A model generated the notes under the pieces. It made no database searches. It saw nothing but the letters and a program-made list of their open reading frames with translations, and had not been told where the DNA came from. A program made the position numbers and the translations under genes. Positions 34,617-42,754 of a stretch of DNA of 64,000 nt are shown piece by piece (the stretch's first letter is position 1; each line of letters opens with the position of its first letter). Origin of the DNA: Actinomycetospora sp. NBRC 106378 (lineage in GTDB: Bacteria; Actinomycetota; Actinomycetes; Mycobacteriales; Pseudonocardiaceae); contig NZ_BSTT01000001.1 of the NCBI RefSeq assembly GCF_030269685.1, forward strand, positions 682,001-746,000, read 5' to 3'.

Positions 34617-34994
34617 ATGACCGCGTCCGTCACCCCCGAGCCCACCGCCACCGCGAACGGCGTCGTACCCGGGTCCAGCACCCCGGAGGTGTCGCCCCCG
34701 CGCCGCCGGCTCGGCCCGATCCTGACCGTCCTGGGCAGCCTCGCCGCGGTGGTGGTCGGCGTGATCGCGCTGTTCGGTCTGCTCGGCCCGGGCGTCGTGG
34801 ACTCGTCCGTGGTCGCGAACGAGATCCAGGGACGGATCACCACCGGGCAGGCGATCTGCTCGGAGGACCTGCCGGCCGAGGTCGGCGCCTCGATCACGTG
34901 CTCCGTGCTGGACGGGGCCGACTCGTACTCGGTCCGCGCGACCGTGAGCGCGGTGGACGGCGACGACGTGAGCTACCAGCTGGAGCAGGTGTGA
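34617..34994 (+). CDS. DUF4333-type membrane-anchored protein
   Basis: 125 aa. A Pro/Thr-rich cytoplasmic N-terminus, one transmembrane helix (about residues 35-57) and an extracytoplasmic domain with VANEIQGRITTGQAICSEDLPAEVGASITCSVLDG, the two-Cys pattern of DUF4333. Function unknown; common in actinobacterial envelopes. GAGGAG lies before the ATG. Confidence 0.75.
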   Translation: MTASVTPEPTATANGVVPGSSTPEVSPPRRRLGPILTVLGSLAAVVVGVIALFGLLGPGVVDSSVVANEIQGRITTGQAICSEDLPAEVGASITCSVLDGADSYSVRATVSAVDGDDVSYQLEQV

Positions 34995-35014
34995 GCTGAC
35001 GGCGCGCCGCCGTC

Positions 35015-35074
35015 CGCGAGGGTCGCGTGAGGCAGGTCCGGAGTCGTCCGGGCCTGCCTCACGTGCATCTCGCG
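35015..35074. repeat. Family A 60-bp palindromic repeat, copy A4
   Basis: CGCGAG...CTCGCG boundaries, arms GTGAGGCAGGTCC and GGGCCTGCCTCAC. Begins 20 bp after the DUF4333 stop; probable terminator-like hairpin. Confidence 0.8.
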
Positions 35075-35164
35075 ACCGCTCCTGCTGACTCGACCTGGTG
35101 GTGTGAGCGGAGTCCGACCCGTCGGTGCCCGATCGGCGCGACGGATCGACCTACCGTCCTCGGC

Positions 35165-35362
35165 GTGCTCGAGTACCCGCGCCCCGAACCCCGTCCCGCC
35201 ACCCTGCTCGAGCGGTTGACGGGGGCCGGGATCGGCGAGGAGCGGGCGCGGGCCCTGATCACCGCGGGCGGTGTCCGGGTCGGCGGCCACGAGGAGCCGG
35301 TGACCGACCCGGACGCGTCCGTTCCGTGGCCGACGGCGTGGGAGCTCTCGCCGTCGTCCTGA
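35165..35362 (+). CDS. Small S4-like protein
   Basis: 65 aa. LLERLTGAGIGEERARALITAGGVRVGGHEEPVTDPD resembles the S4 RNA-binding fold (R-A-x-x-L-I-x-x-G-x-V-x-V-G). S4 mini-proteins can bind rRNA or tRNA; the role here is unknown. GTG start; its stop abuts the convergent acetyltransferase gene. Confidence 0.55.
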   Translation: MLEYPRPEPRPATLLERLTGAGIGEERARALITAGGVRVGGHEEPVTDPDASVPWPTAWELSPSS

Positions 35363-35860
35363 TCAGCCGCCGAACGCGGGCGGGTAGCGGACCAGGCCGC
35401 GCGGGGTGGGACGTGACGCATCCAGGGGCAGCGTCAGGAAGGCCTCGTCGGGCACGTCGAACGGCGCCCGGACCCCGCGGTCGGACGCCGGGGTGAAGCC
35501 GAACCGCGGGTAGTAGTCGGGGTGACCGAGAACGACGACGAGGTTCTCGCCGCTCTCCCCCGCCGCCTCGAGTGCGGCGTGGATCGCCGCCGCGCCGGCG
35601 CCTCGCCCCTGGTGGCGGGGCACGACGGCGCACGGCGCGAGCGCGAGGGCCGGGGCGCCGTCGACGTGGCAGCGGGTGAGCAGGGCATGGCCGACGACCT
35701 CCTCGTCGAGGGTGCTCACGAAGGACAGGTCGAGCCAGGCGTCGGGGTCGGCGCGGAGGGCGTCGACGAGGTCGGCCTCGCTCGTCGTCGGGAAGGCGGC
35801 GGTCTCGACCCCGCGGACGGCGTCGACATCCGTGAGGGTCTCGCGGCGCGTGGTCCACAC
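35363..35860 (-). CDS. GNAT-family N-acetyltransferase
   Basis: 165 aa. Acetyl-CoA loop PRHQGRGAGAAAIHAALEAA (R/Q-x-x-G-x-G/A) preceded by ALAPCAVV and followed by VLGHPDYYPRFGF, the pattern of the predicted YhbS-type GNATs. The open frame reaches 36037, but GTG 35860 avoids overlap with the divergent alkB gene and still gives a full domain. Substrate unknown. Confidence 0.85.
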   Translation of the reverse strand: MWTTRRETLTDVDAVRGVETAAFPTTSEADLVDALRADPDAWLDLSFVSTLDEEVVGHALLTRCHVDGAPALALAPCAVVPRHQGRGAGAAAIHAALEAAGESGENLVVVLGHPDYYPRFGFTPASDRGVRAPFDVPDEAFLTLPLDASRPTPRGLVRYPPAFGG

Positions 35861-35931
35861 GGGCGGCAGTGTGACGGCCGGTGCCGCGACGGGCGCGGCG
35901 TTCGCGGTGTTCGTCGTGCTGAGGTGGTGAC

Positions 35932-36582
35932 GTGTTCGAGCTGATCCCGCGGCCGCGGTGGACGATGGCGCCCGGCGTGGTGCACGTGCCGGACTGGCTC
36001 GACGTGGACGCGCAGCGCCGGCTCGTCTCCGCGGCACAGGAGTGGTCCCGCGACGGGCCGGGCGCGCGCCACGCGACGCTGCCGGGCGGCGCGCGGATGA
36101 GTGTGTCGTCGGTGTGTCTGGGGTGGCACTGGATCCCCTACCGCTACAGCCGGACCCGCGACGACCAGGACGGATCGCCGGTGCAGCCGTTCCCGTCGTG
36201 GTTGGCGGACCTGGGTGCCCGGGCGGTGGCGGACGCCTACGACTCGGAGATCGACTATCGCCCCGACGTGGCGCTGGTGAACTCCTACCGCGGGGACGCC
36301 CGGCTCGGGATGCACCAGGACCGCGAGGAGCGGGCCCCCGATCCGGTGGTGTCGCTGAGCCTCGGCGCCGCCTGCGTGTTCCGCATCGGGAGCCCGCACC
36401 ACCGCCGGGGTCCGTGGCACGACGTCGAGCTCTGCTCCGGGGACCTGATCGTCTTCGGCGGCGAGCACCGGCTGGCCTACCACGGGGTGCCGAAGCTGCT
36501 CCCGGACCGCGACGTGCCCGACATCGGCGTCGCTCCCGGCGAGCGGATCAACCTGACGCTGCGGGTCTCCGGCCTCGGGTGA
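35932..36582 (+). CDS. alkB: AlkB-type alpha-ketoglutarate-dependent dioxygenase
   Basis: 216 aa. The Fe(II) ligands HxD and distal His are visible in ARLGMHQDREE and RLAYHGV, and the 2-oxoglutarate-binding Arg in RINLTLRVSG; NSYRGDARLGMHQD is the AlkB signature. Repairs N-alkylated bases in DNA or RNA by oxidative demethylation. GTG start, near the divergent GNAT gene (71-bp gap). Confidence 0.92.
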   Translation: MFELIPRPRWTMAPGVVHVPDWLDVDAQRRLVSAAQEWSRDGPGARHATLPGGARMSVSSVCLGWHWIPYRYSRTRDDQDGSPVQPFPSWLADLGARAVADAYDSEIDYRPDVALVNSYRGDARLGMHQDREERAPDPVVSLSLGAACVFRIGSPHHRRGPWHDVELCSGDLIVFGGEHRLAYHGVPKLLPDRDVPDIGVAPGERINLTLRVSGLG

Positions 36583-36696
36583 CCTACCGGGCTCGACGCC
36601 GGCGTACGAGTCGGGTGGCCGTTCCCTCCGGGCACGGACGCTGCTGGACCGGGACGAGCGGGCTCGCGATCCTCGACGTCGTGACGGTGATCTGAC

Positions 36697-37692
36697 GTGG
36701 ACGTGGTGAAGGAGCCGATCGACCTCGTTCTCCAAGGCGGCGGGGTGAAGGGGATCGCTCTGGTCGGCGCGGTCGACCGACTGCTGGAGCGCTTCGAGGT
36801 CCAGCGGGTAGGAGGCACGTCGGCCGGGGCGATCGTGGCCGCCCTGATCGCCGCCGGCTACTCCCGCGAGGAGTTGCGGGACGCGATGGGCGAGTTGCGC
36901 TACGACCTCGTGCCCGACCCCGTCCTCCCGGTCCCGGTGCTCGGGGAGCTCACCGGCCTCCTGACCTCCTCCGGCCTGTACCGGGGCGACTACGTCCAGG
37001 ACTGGGTGGCGGAGAAGCTCGCCGCGAAGGACGTGCACACCTTCGCCCAGCTGCCCCTGCATCCCGACGACGGGCGGGACCCCGGTCTCGCGGGCGACCG
37101 GGCCTACCGGCTCGTCGTCACCGCAACCGACATCACCCATGGGCGGGCCCTGCGGCTCCCGTGGGACTGCCGGGAGACCTTCGGGCGCGACCCGGCGGAG
37201 CAGTCGGTGGCCGAGGCCGTCCGGATGTCCCTGTCGATCCCGTTCTTCTTCCGTCCCGTCCGGATCACCACCTGGCGCGGGGCCGTGTCGGTCGTCGACG
37301 GCGGGGTCTCGAGCAACTTCCCGGTGGAGATGTTCGACCGACAGGACGGCATCCGTCCCCGATGGCCGACCCTGGGCGCCGGGATCATCCCCGACCTCCC
37401 CGCCGCCACGAGCAGCCTGATCCCCGGCCTACCCCGGTCGCTCCCGGGCTTCCTCGGGGTGCTCCAGGCGACGATCACCACGGCCGTGGTCGGCCACGAC
37501 CAGACCTATCTGGCCGAGCCCCGCAACGCGGCGCGGGTGTTCTGCGCGGACACCAGCTCGGTCGGGGTCGTCGACTTCGGCATCGACGCCCGGCGGCGGG
37601 CGGCACTCGTGGTCGAGGGCGAACGGGCCGCGGACGAGTTCCTCGACCGGTGGAACTGGGGGGAGTACCTCGAACGCTTCTACCCGCGCTGA
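36697..37692 (+). CDS. Patatin-like phospholipase
   Basis: 331 aa. Oxyanion loop LVLQGGGVKG (residues about 10-19), nucleophile elbow GGTSAG (Ser about 42) and catalytic Asp in VVDGGVSSNFP: a complete Ser-Asp dyad. Hydrolyses acyl lipids; no signal peptide or membrane helix, so probably cytoplasmic or membrane-peripheral. GTG start after a short gap. Confidence 0.9.
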   Translation: MDVVKEPIDLVLQGGGVKGIALVGAVDRLLERFEVQRVGGTSAGAIVAALIAAGYSREELRDAMGELRYDLVPDPVLPVPVLGELTGLLTSSGLYRGDYVQDWVAEKLAAKDVHTFAQLPLHPDDGRDPGLAGDRAYRLVVTATDITHGRALRLPWDCRETFGRDPAEQSVAEAVRMSLSIPFFFRPVRITTWRGAVSVVDGGVSSNFPVEMFDRQDGIRPRWPTLGAGIIPDLPAATSSLIPGLPRSLPGFLGVLQATITTAVVGHDQTYLAEPRNAARVFCADTSSVGVVDFGIDARRRAALVVEGERAADEFLDRWNWGEYLERFYPR

Positions 37693-37700
37693 GCAGCCGG

Positions 37701-37773
37701 TGGGCCCCGTGGGACTCGAACCCACAACCAGCGGATTAAAAGTCCGATGCTCTGCCCATTGAGCTAGAGGCCC
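37701..37773 (-). tRNA. tRNA-Lys (UUU)
   Basis: 73-nt cloverleaf on the minus strand: acceptor GGGCCTC/GGGGCCC with a T-G pair, D-loop AGCTCAATGGGCAGAGC, anticodon loop CTTTTAA (anticodon TTT), T-arm GTGGG-TTCGAGT-CCCAC, discriminator A. The 3' CCA is not encoded (CCG follows). Eight bp downstream of the patatin stop on the opposite strand. Confidence 0.97.
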
Positions 37774-37959
37774 GCTCACCCGAGCCTAGTCGGCAGGGCG
37801 GGAACCGGGCACGGGTCGGTCGAGCAGTGATGTCAGTGGCACGGAGTGCCTGCGGGGGCGCTCCGTGCCGCTGACTTCTCGGGCGACCACCTCATCGCAT
37901 CGACGACCGACAGCGTCGGTGGCCGAGCTGAGTCACTGGACGCGTCGGGGGGCCACCCC

Positions 37960-38313
37960 TCACGCCCCGACGCGTGACCGCCCCAACGCCGGGGCCACCA
38001 GCGCAATCCCGATCACGGTCGCGACGACGAGGACCACCCCGGCCACGACGATGCCTCCGGAGACCCCGGCGAGGAACGCCGGCACCACCTGCAGCGCCGA
38101 GAGCACGCGGACGACGACTGCCCCCCACAACGCCCCCCGCGAACGGCGGACCCCCCACACGGCGAGGAACAGCCACGTCAGGACGCCGAGCGCGATCGAG
38201 AGGGCGTCGACGAAGGGCGGCGCCTCGGGTGGCGGCGGGGTCAGCCAAGGACTCAGGACGTCCAGGAGCCCCAGCACCGCCAGGACCACCACACCGACTT
38301 CGACACGCCTCAT
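37960..38313 (-). CDS. Small integral membrane protein
   Basis: 117 aa with four hydrophobic stretches (about residues 5-25, 37-58, 63-85, 90-112) and short basic loops (VRRSRG). No family recognised. GAGGAGG lies just before ATG; a GTG one codon earlier is an alternative. Confidence 0.65.
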   Translation of the reverse strand: MRRVEVGVVVLAVLGLLDVLSPWLTPPPPEAPPFVDALSIALGVLTWLFLAVWGVRRSRGALWGAVVVRVLSALQVVPAFLAGVSGGIVVAGVVLVVATVIGIALVAPALGRSRVGA

Positions 38314-38364
38314 CACGACCTCCTCGCCGAGGACCTCAGCGTGCGACGTCGGAGGAACCGTGTC

Positions 38365-38384
38365 TGCCGTAGTCCACTACGGCA
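38365..38384. promoter_or_regulatory. 20-bp palindrome upstream of the membrane protein gene
   Basis: TGCCGTAGT-CC-ACTACGGCA, perfect 9-bp arms, 52 bp before the minus-strand membrane-protein start. Looks like an operator for a dimeric regulator. The gap from here to 38623 contains no convincing gene. Confidence 0.5.
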
Positions 38385-38623
38385 CCGCTCGCCCACTCGG
38401 CGCACTTGCGGTTCCGCTCGGCGCCGGCACCGATCCGGCGTCGGGAACCCGGATCCGGACACCGCACGCAGGTCGCCCGCGGCTCAGCCACCCGAGCACC
38501 ACGCTCTGCCCACCCTTCGGCGGAGAGGTGGCTCACCACGGCACGGTTCCGCGACGTCGTCGCAGGTCACACGGGTCGGACCGGCACGGATGCACCAGAG
38601 GGCGACGCCACCCTCCGTGACCC

Positions 38624-38641
38624 CACCGATCGCGATCGGTG
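38624..38641. promoter_or_regulatory. 18-bp perfect palindrome upstream of the L,D-transpeptidase
   Basis: CACCGATCGCGATCGGTG, uninterrupted, 60 bp before the preferred transpeptidase start. Probable regulatory site; no regulator gene is adjacent. Confidence 0.5.
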
Positions 38642-38701
38642 ACATGACCGAGACGTATGGTCCGCCGCAACGTCACCACGACCGTCGGGGAAGGACACGA
38701 G

Positions 38702-39178
38702 TTGGGCCGTCACCAGGAGCACTCCGAGCGCCGCCGTCTCGTCCGGACGGCACTCGCCGCTGCCGCCATCGGCGTCGGGGTGCTGTCGGCGGCCGTGCCC
38801 GCCCTCGCCGCCCCCGCGGCCGGCGCACCGCCCTGCGCGGTCACCGCGAAGGCGTGCGTCAGCATCTCGCAGCAGAAGGCCTGGATCGGCGACGGCAAGG
38901 GCACGCTCGTCCGCGGCCCGGTGCCGGTGACGACCGGTGGACCGGGGAACGAGACCCCGACCGGCGTCTTCCACGTGATGTGGAAGGACCAGTACCACCA
39001 CTCGCGCGAGTACAACCAGGCGCCGATGCCGTACTCGGTGTTCTTCGCGCCGGGCGATGCCTTCCACGGCGGCAGCCTGCAGCGTGCCTCCGCCGGGTGC
39101 GTGCACCTCGGCGACGACGACTCGAAGGCGTTCTTCGACTTCCTGCAGGTCAACGACGAGGTCCAGATCCTCCCGTAA
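38702..39178 (+). CDS. Secreted L,D-transpeptidase (YkuD)
   Basis: 158 aa. Signal peptide with RRR and AALAAAAIGVGVLSAAVPALA, then a YkuD domain: VSISQQKAWIG, TPTGVFHVMWKD and the catalytic HGGSLQRASAGCVHLGDDD (His-Ser-Cys). Short L,D-transpeptidases make 3-3 peptidoglycan cross-links or attach proteins. TTG 38702 has GGGGAAGGA upstream; ATG 38657 in the same frame lacks a ribosome-binding site but cannot be excluded. Confidence 0.85.
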   Translation: MGRHQEHSERRRLVRTALAAAAIGVGVLSAAVPALAAPAAGAPPCAVTAKACVSISQQKAWIGDGKGTLVRGPVPVTTGGPGNETPTGVFHVMWKDQYHHSREYNQAPMPYSVFFAPGDAFHGGSLQRASAGCVHLGDDDSKAFFDFLQVNDEVQILP

Positions 39179-39197
39179 ACGGTTAGGAGGCCACGCG

Positions 39198-39614
39198 ATG
39201 TCGATGGCCCTGGTCATGTCCGAGATGCCCGACCTGGTCCGCCGGGTCATGGCCGAGCACGTCCCCGACGCCGCCGGCCGGTGCGGCGGCTGCCGCGACA
39301 CGGCTGGTCGGACGGCCTCCTGGCCCTGCCAGACCTACCGGGTCGCGCAGGAGGCGGAGTGGGTCGGACGCGGCAACCTGCCCGGCACCGGTCCGCACGG
39401 TCCCGTCGTCCCCGGAGCGGCTCGGCCGCGGTCCGAGCGCCCGGAGCGGTCGGAGCGGTCCCGGTGGCGGGCCGAGGCGCCGTACTCCTACGACGCCCCG
39501 CTGACCGGCGACACCCCGGCCGTCGCCGGGACCGGCGGCCGCCGTCGTCGTCGGGAAGGCGACGCCATCCCGTTCCCGACGACGGGTGGGCACGCCCGGC
39601 ACGCCGCGCTGTGA
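39198..39614 (+). CDS. Actinobacterial Cys-rich small protein
   Basis: 138 aa. MPDLVRRVMAEHVPDAAGRCGGCRD and SWPCQTYRVAQEAE give a C-x-x-C...C set that may bind one metal, then a disordered Pro/Arg-rich tail. Similar short proteins are common in Pseudonocardiaceae without known function. TTAGGAGG precedes ATG by 7 nt. The gene follows the transpeptidase by 19 bp. Confidence 0.7.
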   Translation: MSMALVMSEMPDLVRRVMAEHVPDAAGRCGGCRDTAGRTASWPCQTYRVAQEAEWVGRGNLPGTGPHGPVVPGAARPRSERPERSERSRWRAEAPYSYDAPLTGDTPAVAGTGGRRRRREGDAIPFPTTGGHARHAAL

Positions 39615-39617
39615 GCA

Positions 39618-39663
39618 CAGGTGAGCACTTTTCCGTGCCAGGACCCGGATGAGTGCTCACCTG
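39618..39663 (+). terminator. Terminator after the Cys-rich protein gene
   Basis: CAGGTGAGCAC pairs perfectly with GTGCTCACCTG (11 bp) across a 24-nt loop, 3 nt after the stop codon. Confidence 0.7.
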
Positions 39664-39680
39664 CGCGAAGCGCACATAGG

Positions 39681-39899
39681 AAAACCCCCGGGGCATGCTT
39701 CCCTCGAGCGGCGCTCGAGGGGCTCGGATGGACAAACTCCGAGCGCCCCGGGGGTCCGGTGTCCGTCGGGAATTCACCAGCTGACGTGTCCGCCCGTGGT
39801 GGGCGGAGCCGGTCAATCCACGACCTGACGTCGGCTAGCTGACGGACACCTCACGAGTCCTGTCGTTCATCAACGTCGGACCACCTCCTCTCCCATGTA
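39681..39899 (-). ncRNA. Putative stand-alone structured RNA with two mini-ORFs
   Basis: A minus-strand promoter (TTGCGG 39934-39929, 17-bp spacer, TAGCGT 39911-39906) predicts a transcript from about 39899. Its 3' end is a compact three-way junction: stem 39685-39694/39745-39754 (10 bp) enclosing hairpins 39701-39709/39713-39721 (9 bp) and 39722-39728/39738-39744 (7 bp) with no unpaired bases between two of the helices, followed by UUUU (39684-39681). A second set of helices (39758-39767/39841-39850, 39779-39787/39828-39836, 39789-39795/39801-39807) fills the 5' half. No downstream gene on this strand, so it is not a leader. Not recognised as a known family. Confidence 0.6.
39835..39870 (-). 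CDS. 11-residue mini-ORF in the structured RNA
   Basis: ATG...TAG encodes MNDRTREVSVS. AGGAGG lies 13 nt upstream, and a preceding 8-codon ORF (MGEEVVRR, 39896-39870) that would begin almost at the predicted 5' end overlaps its start as TGATG. The last codons form one arm of the 39841-39850/39758-39767 helix, so translation would remodel the RNA. Confidence 0.45.
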   Translation of the reverse strand: MNDRTREVSVS

Positions 39900-39953
39900 C
39901 CCACCACGCTAAGCGCGGATCCGCTGATCCGCAAACGACATGGTTCGTGCAGG

Positions 39954-40988
39954 TCAGAGCCGTGTTCGCCAGGCGAGGAGGTCGTCGGCGTCCCGGGTGT
40001 TCACGATCTTCGAGACGGGCACCTCGCACTCCTCGGCGCGCTCGCACCCGTAGGGCTGCCAGTCGAGCTGACCGGGTGCGTGAGCGTCCGTGTCGATCAT
40101 GAACTCGCATCCCGCCTCGAGGGCCTGGCGCAGCAGCGTCCGCGGCGGATCCAGTCGTTCCGGGCGCGAGTTGATCTCGACGGCGACCCCGTTCTCCAGG
40201 CACGCCTCGAACACCGCCTCGGCGTCGAACGTCGACGGCGGCCGCGTGCCCCGCCCTCCGGTGACGAGTCGCCCGGTGCAGTGCCCGAGCACGTCGACGT
40301 ACGGGTTCGACACCCCGCACACCATGCGCGCGGTCATCTCCTCGCTCGGCGAGCGCAGCTTGGAGTGCACGCTGGCAACGACGAGGTCCAGCTCCTCCAG
40401 CAGGTCGTCCGGCGCGTCGATCGACCCGTCCTCGAGGATGTCGACCTCGATCCCGCGCAGCAGCCGGAAGGGCGCGAGCTCGGAGTTGACCTCGGTGATG
40501 ACGTCGAACTGCCGGCGACGACGCTCCGGCGTCAGCCCGTTCGCGACCGTCAGGTTCTGCGAGTGGTCGGTCAGCACCATCCAGGAGTGCCCGAGGTCGC
40601 GGGCCGTGCGGGCCATCTCGAGGATGTCCGACCCACCGTCGGACCAGGTGGAGTGCGTGTGGCAGTCGCCGCGCAGGGCCGCCCGCAGCTCGACCCCGCC
40701 CGCGACCGGGTCGTCGTGCTTCGCGGCCAGCTCCTCCACCGCCGCCGACGTCCCGGTGGCCACCACCTCGGCCACCACCCCGGCCGTCTTCTTGCCCACA
40801 CCCTTGAGGTTGGTGAGCGTGCCCGCGGCGGCGCGGGAGGCGACCTCGTCCGGCGACAGTTCGGCCAACCGGTCGGCCGCCGTCCGGTACGCCTTCACCC
40901 GATAGGTGTCCGCCCGCTCGCGCTCGTAGTAGAAGGCGACGGCACGCAGTGCGGCGATCGGGTCTCCGTCGACGGGGAGTCGGGTCAC
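39954..40988 (-). CDS. PHP-domain protein with N-terminal helix-hairpin-helix
   Basis: 344 aa. N-terminal HhH (LTNLKGVGKKTAGVVAEVV, residues about 45-70) after a PolX-like eight-residue repeat region, then a PHP phosphoesterase: DCHTHSTWSDGG, LTDHSQNL, RGIEVDIL, VASVHSK, LGHCTGR, INSRPERLDP and IDTDAH, i.e. all metal motifs. Resembles the C-terminal half of X-family polymerases without the polymerase domain. The start at GTG 40988 is chosen to keep clear of the divergent gene at 41077. Confidence 0.8.
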   Translation of the reverse strand: MTRLPVDGDPIAALRAVAFYYERERADTYRVKAYRTAADRLAELSPDEVASRAAAGTLTNLKGVGKKTAGVVAEVVATGTSAAVEELAAKHDDPVAGGVELRAALRGDCHTHSTWSDGGSDILEMARTARDLGHSWMVLTDHSQNLTVANGLTPERRRRQFDVITEVNSELAPFRLLRGIEVDILEDGSIDAPDDLLEELDLVVASVHSKLRSPSEEMTARMVCGVSNPYVDVLGHCTGRLVTGGRGTRPPSTFDAEAVFEACLENGVAVEINSRPERLDPPRTLLRQALEAGCEFMIDTDAHAPGQLDWQPYGCERAEECEVPVSKIVNTRDADDLLAWRTRL

Positions 40989-41076
40989 GGGGTCAGGGAT
41001 ACCCCACCCGGGAGGCCCTCGTGTCGCGAGGACGCGGACAATCGAGGGCAGCTGTCGAGCTGGAGGAGGTCTGCTG

Positions 41077-42666
41077 GTGCGGGTCACGGGAACCGGACAC
41101 GCCGGGATGCGGTTCGAGACCACGGGCGGCAGCGTGCTGTGCGACCCGTGGACCAACCCGACGTTCTTCGCGTCGTGGGTCCCGTTCCCCGACAACACGG
41201 CGCTCGACTGGGCCGCGCTCGGGCAGTGCGACTACCTCTACGTCTCCCACCTGCACCGCGACCACTTCGACGCCGAGAACCTGAGCCGGAACGTGTCGAA
41301 GGACGCCCGGGTGCTGCTGCCGGACTTCCCGACCGACGAGCTCGAGAACGAGCTGCGCGACCTCGGGTTCCGGCACTTCGTGCGCACCCGCTCGGGCGAG
41401 CCGTTCGAGCTCGACGGCGGCCTGCGCGTCATGGTCACCTCGCTCAAGGGCCCGGGCGACGGGCCCATCGGCGACTCCGCGCTCTCGCTCGACGACGGCA
41501 CCGCCCGCATCGTCAACCAGAACGACGCGCACCCGCTCGACATCCCCGAGCTGCTGGAGTTCGGCGCGTACGACGCGCACTTCACACAGTTCTCCGGCGC
41601 GATCTGGTGGCCGATGGTCTACGACCTGCCCGAGGCCGCCAAGCGCGAGTTCGCCCGCCGCAAGCGCATCGGGCAGGAGGACCGCGCGATGCGCTACATC
41701 CGCGAGGTCGGCGCCCCGAACATCTTCCCGACGGCAGGTCCCCCCTGCTTCCTCGACGACGAGCTCTTCCGCTGGAACGGCCTGGGCTACGACGGCGTCG
41801 AAGGCCAGTCGATCTTCACCGACCAGTGGGAGTTCCTCGGCCGCATGCGCGAGCTCGGCCACGACGGCGGCCACCTCCTCCTGCCGGGGACGACGGCGGA
41901 GATCGACGGACCCGCCGTCCGGGACCTCACGCACCCGATGACCGACGACGAGGTCGAGCGCATCTTCGTCGACAAGGAGAACTACCTCCGGGCGTTCGCC
42001 GAGCGCGCGCGTCCGACGATCGAGACGCAGAAGGCGACCTGGTCGGCGCCGCAGCCCGACATCCTGCGCCAGCTCAAGGAGTGGATCGAGCCGCTGATGA
42101 AGCGGGCCGACCACATGTGCGACGGCATCGGCGGCGTGGTCCGGATGGACCTCACCGGGATGCCGGCGGGCGCGCCGGGCGTCGATGACGACGGCATGCT
42201 CGCGCTCGCCTTCGACTTCGCCGGCCGCGAGATCCGCACCTGGGACGGCGAGCAGGCCCGCTACCGCTGGACCATCCCCGCGACGCTGGTGCAGACGAAC
42301 ATCGACACCGGCGAGGTCGACTGGTCGAACTCGCTGTTCCTCTCGGTGCGCTTCGCCGCGACCCGCGTCGGCCAGTACAACGAGTACCTCTACACGTTCT
42401 TCAAGTGTCTGTCCGAGGAGCGGATGGACTACGTGGAGAACTGGTACGACGCCGCGAACGACGACGGCCGCGACATCGAACTCGACGGGTGGAAGGTCCA
42501 GGCCCGCTGCCCGCACCTGTCGGCCGACCTGTCGAAGTTCGGCGCCGTCGACGGCGACGTGCTCACCTGCACGCTCCACAACTGGAAGTTCAACCTCGCC
42601 ACCGGTCGCTGCCTCACCAGCGCCGGCCACGAGATCCGGGCGGAGAAGCTGGGCACCACGGACTGA
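41077..42666 (+). CDS. Metallo-beta-lactamase fold protein with C-terminal Rieske domain
   Basis: 529 aa. N-terminal MBL-fold domain with VSHLHRDHFD (H58-x-H60-x-D62-H63) and later metal motifs; C-terminal Rieske cluster C478-x-H480 and C498-x2-H501 (CPHLSADL...CTLHNWKF). The pair recalls CMP-sialic acid hydroxylase, which also combines a Rieske site with an MBL-like domain but in the opposite order. A redox or oxygenase role is likely; the substrate is unknown. GTG start with GGAGG. Confidence 0.8.
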   Translation: MRVTGTGHAGMRFETTGGSVLCDPWTNPTFFASWVPFPDNTALDWAALGQCDYLYVSHLHRDHFDAENLSRNVSKDARVLLPDFPTDELENELRDLGFRHFVRTRSGEPFELDGGLRVMVTSLKGPGDGPIGDSALSLDDGTARIVNQNDAHPLDIPELLEFGAYDAHFTQFSGAIWWPMVYDLPEAAKREFARRKRIGQEDRAMRYIREVGAPNIFPTAGPPCFLDDELFRWNGLGYDGVEGQSIFTDQWEFLGRMRELGHDGGHLLLPGTTAEIDGPAVRDLTHPMTDDEVERIFVDKENYLRAFAERARPTIETQKATWSAPQPDILRQLKEWIEPLMKRADHMCDGIGGVVRMDLTGMPAGAPGVDDDGMLALAFDFAGREIRTWDGEQARYRWTIPATLVQTNIDTGEVDWSNSLFLSVRFAATRVGQYNEYLYTFFKCLSEERMDYVENWYDAANDDGRDIELDGWKVQARCPHLSADLSKFGAVDGDVLTCTLHNWKFNLATGRCLTSAGHEIRAEKLGTTD

Positions 42667-42675
42667 GCGCTCCAC

Positions 42676-42732
42676 CCCGCGTGAGGGGAACCCTGGTGCC
42701 ATCAGAGCGCTCGAGGGTTCCCCTCACGCGGG
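42676..42732 (+). terminator. 19-bp perfect hairpin terminator
   Basis: CCCGCGTGAGGGGAACCCT pairs perfectly with 42714-42732 across a 19-nt loop. It lies between the MBL-Rieske gene and dusB, which share a strand, so they are separate units. Confidence 0.8.
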
Positions 42733-42754
42733 ACGGGTCGGCCCGGCGCGCACA

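Noticed and set aside
38336-38539. 67-codon minus-strand ORF in the gap before the transpeptidase
   Set aside because: No ribosome-binding site, no domain, and overlap with the palindrome at 38365; coding evidence is too weak.
39681-39899. Structured RNA as tmRNA, 6C RNA, T-box or amino-acid attenuator
   Set aside because: No tRNA-like ends or ANDS-type tag, no paired C6 loops, no T-box sequence, and no gene downstream on the same strand.
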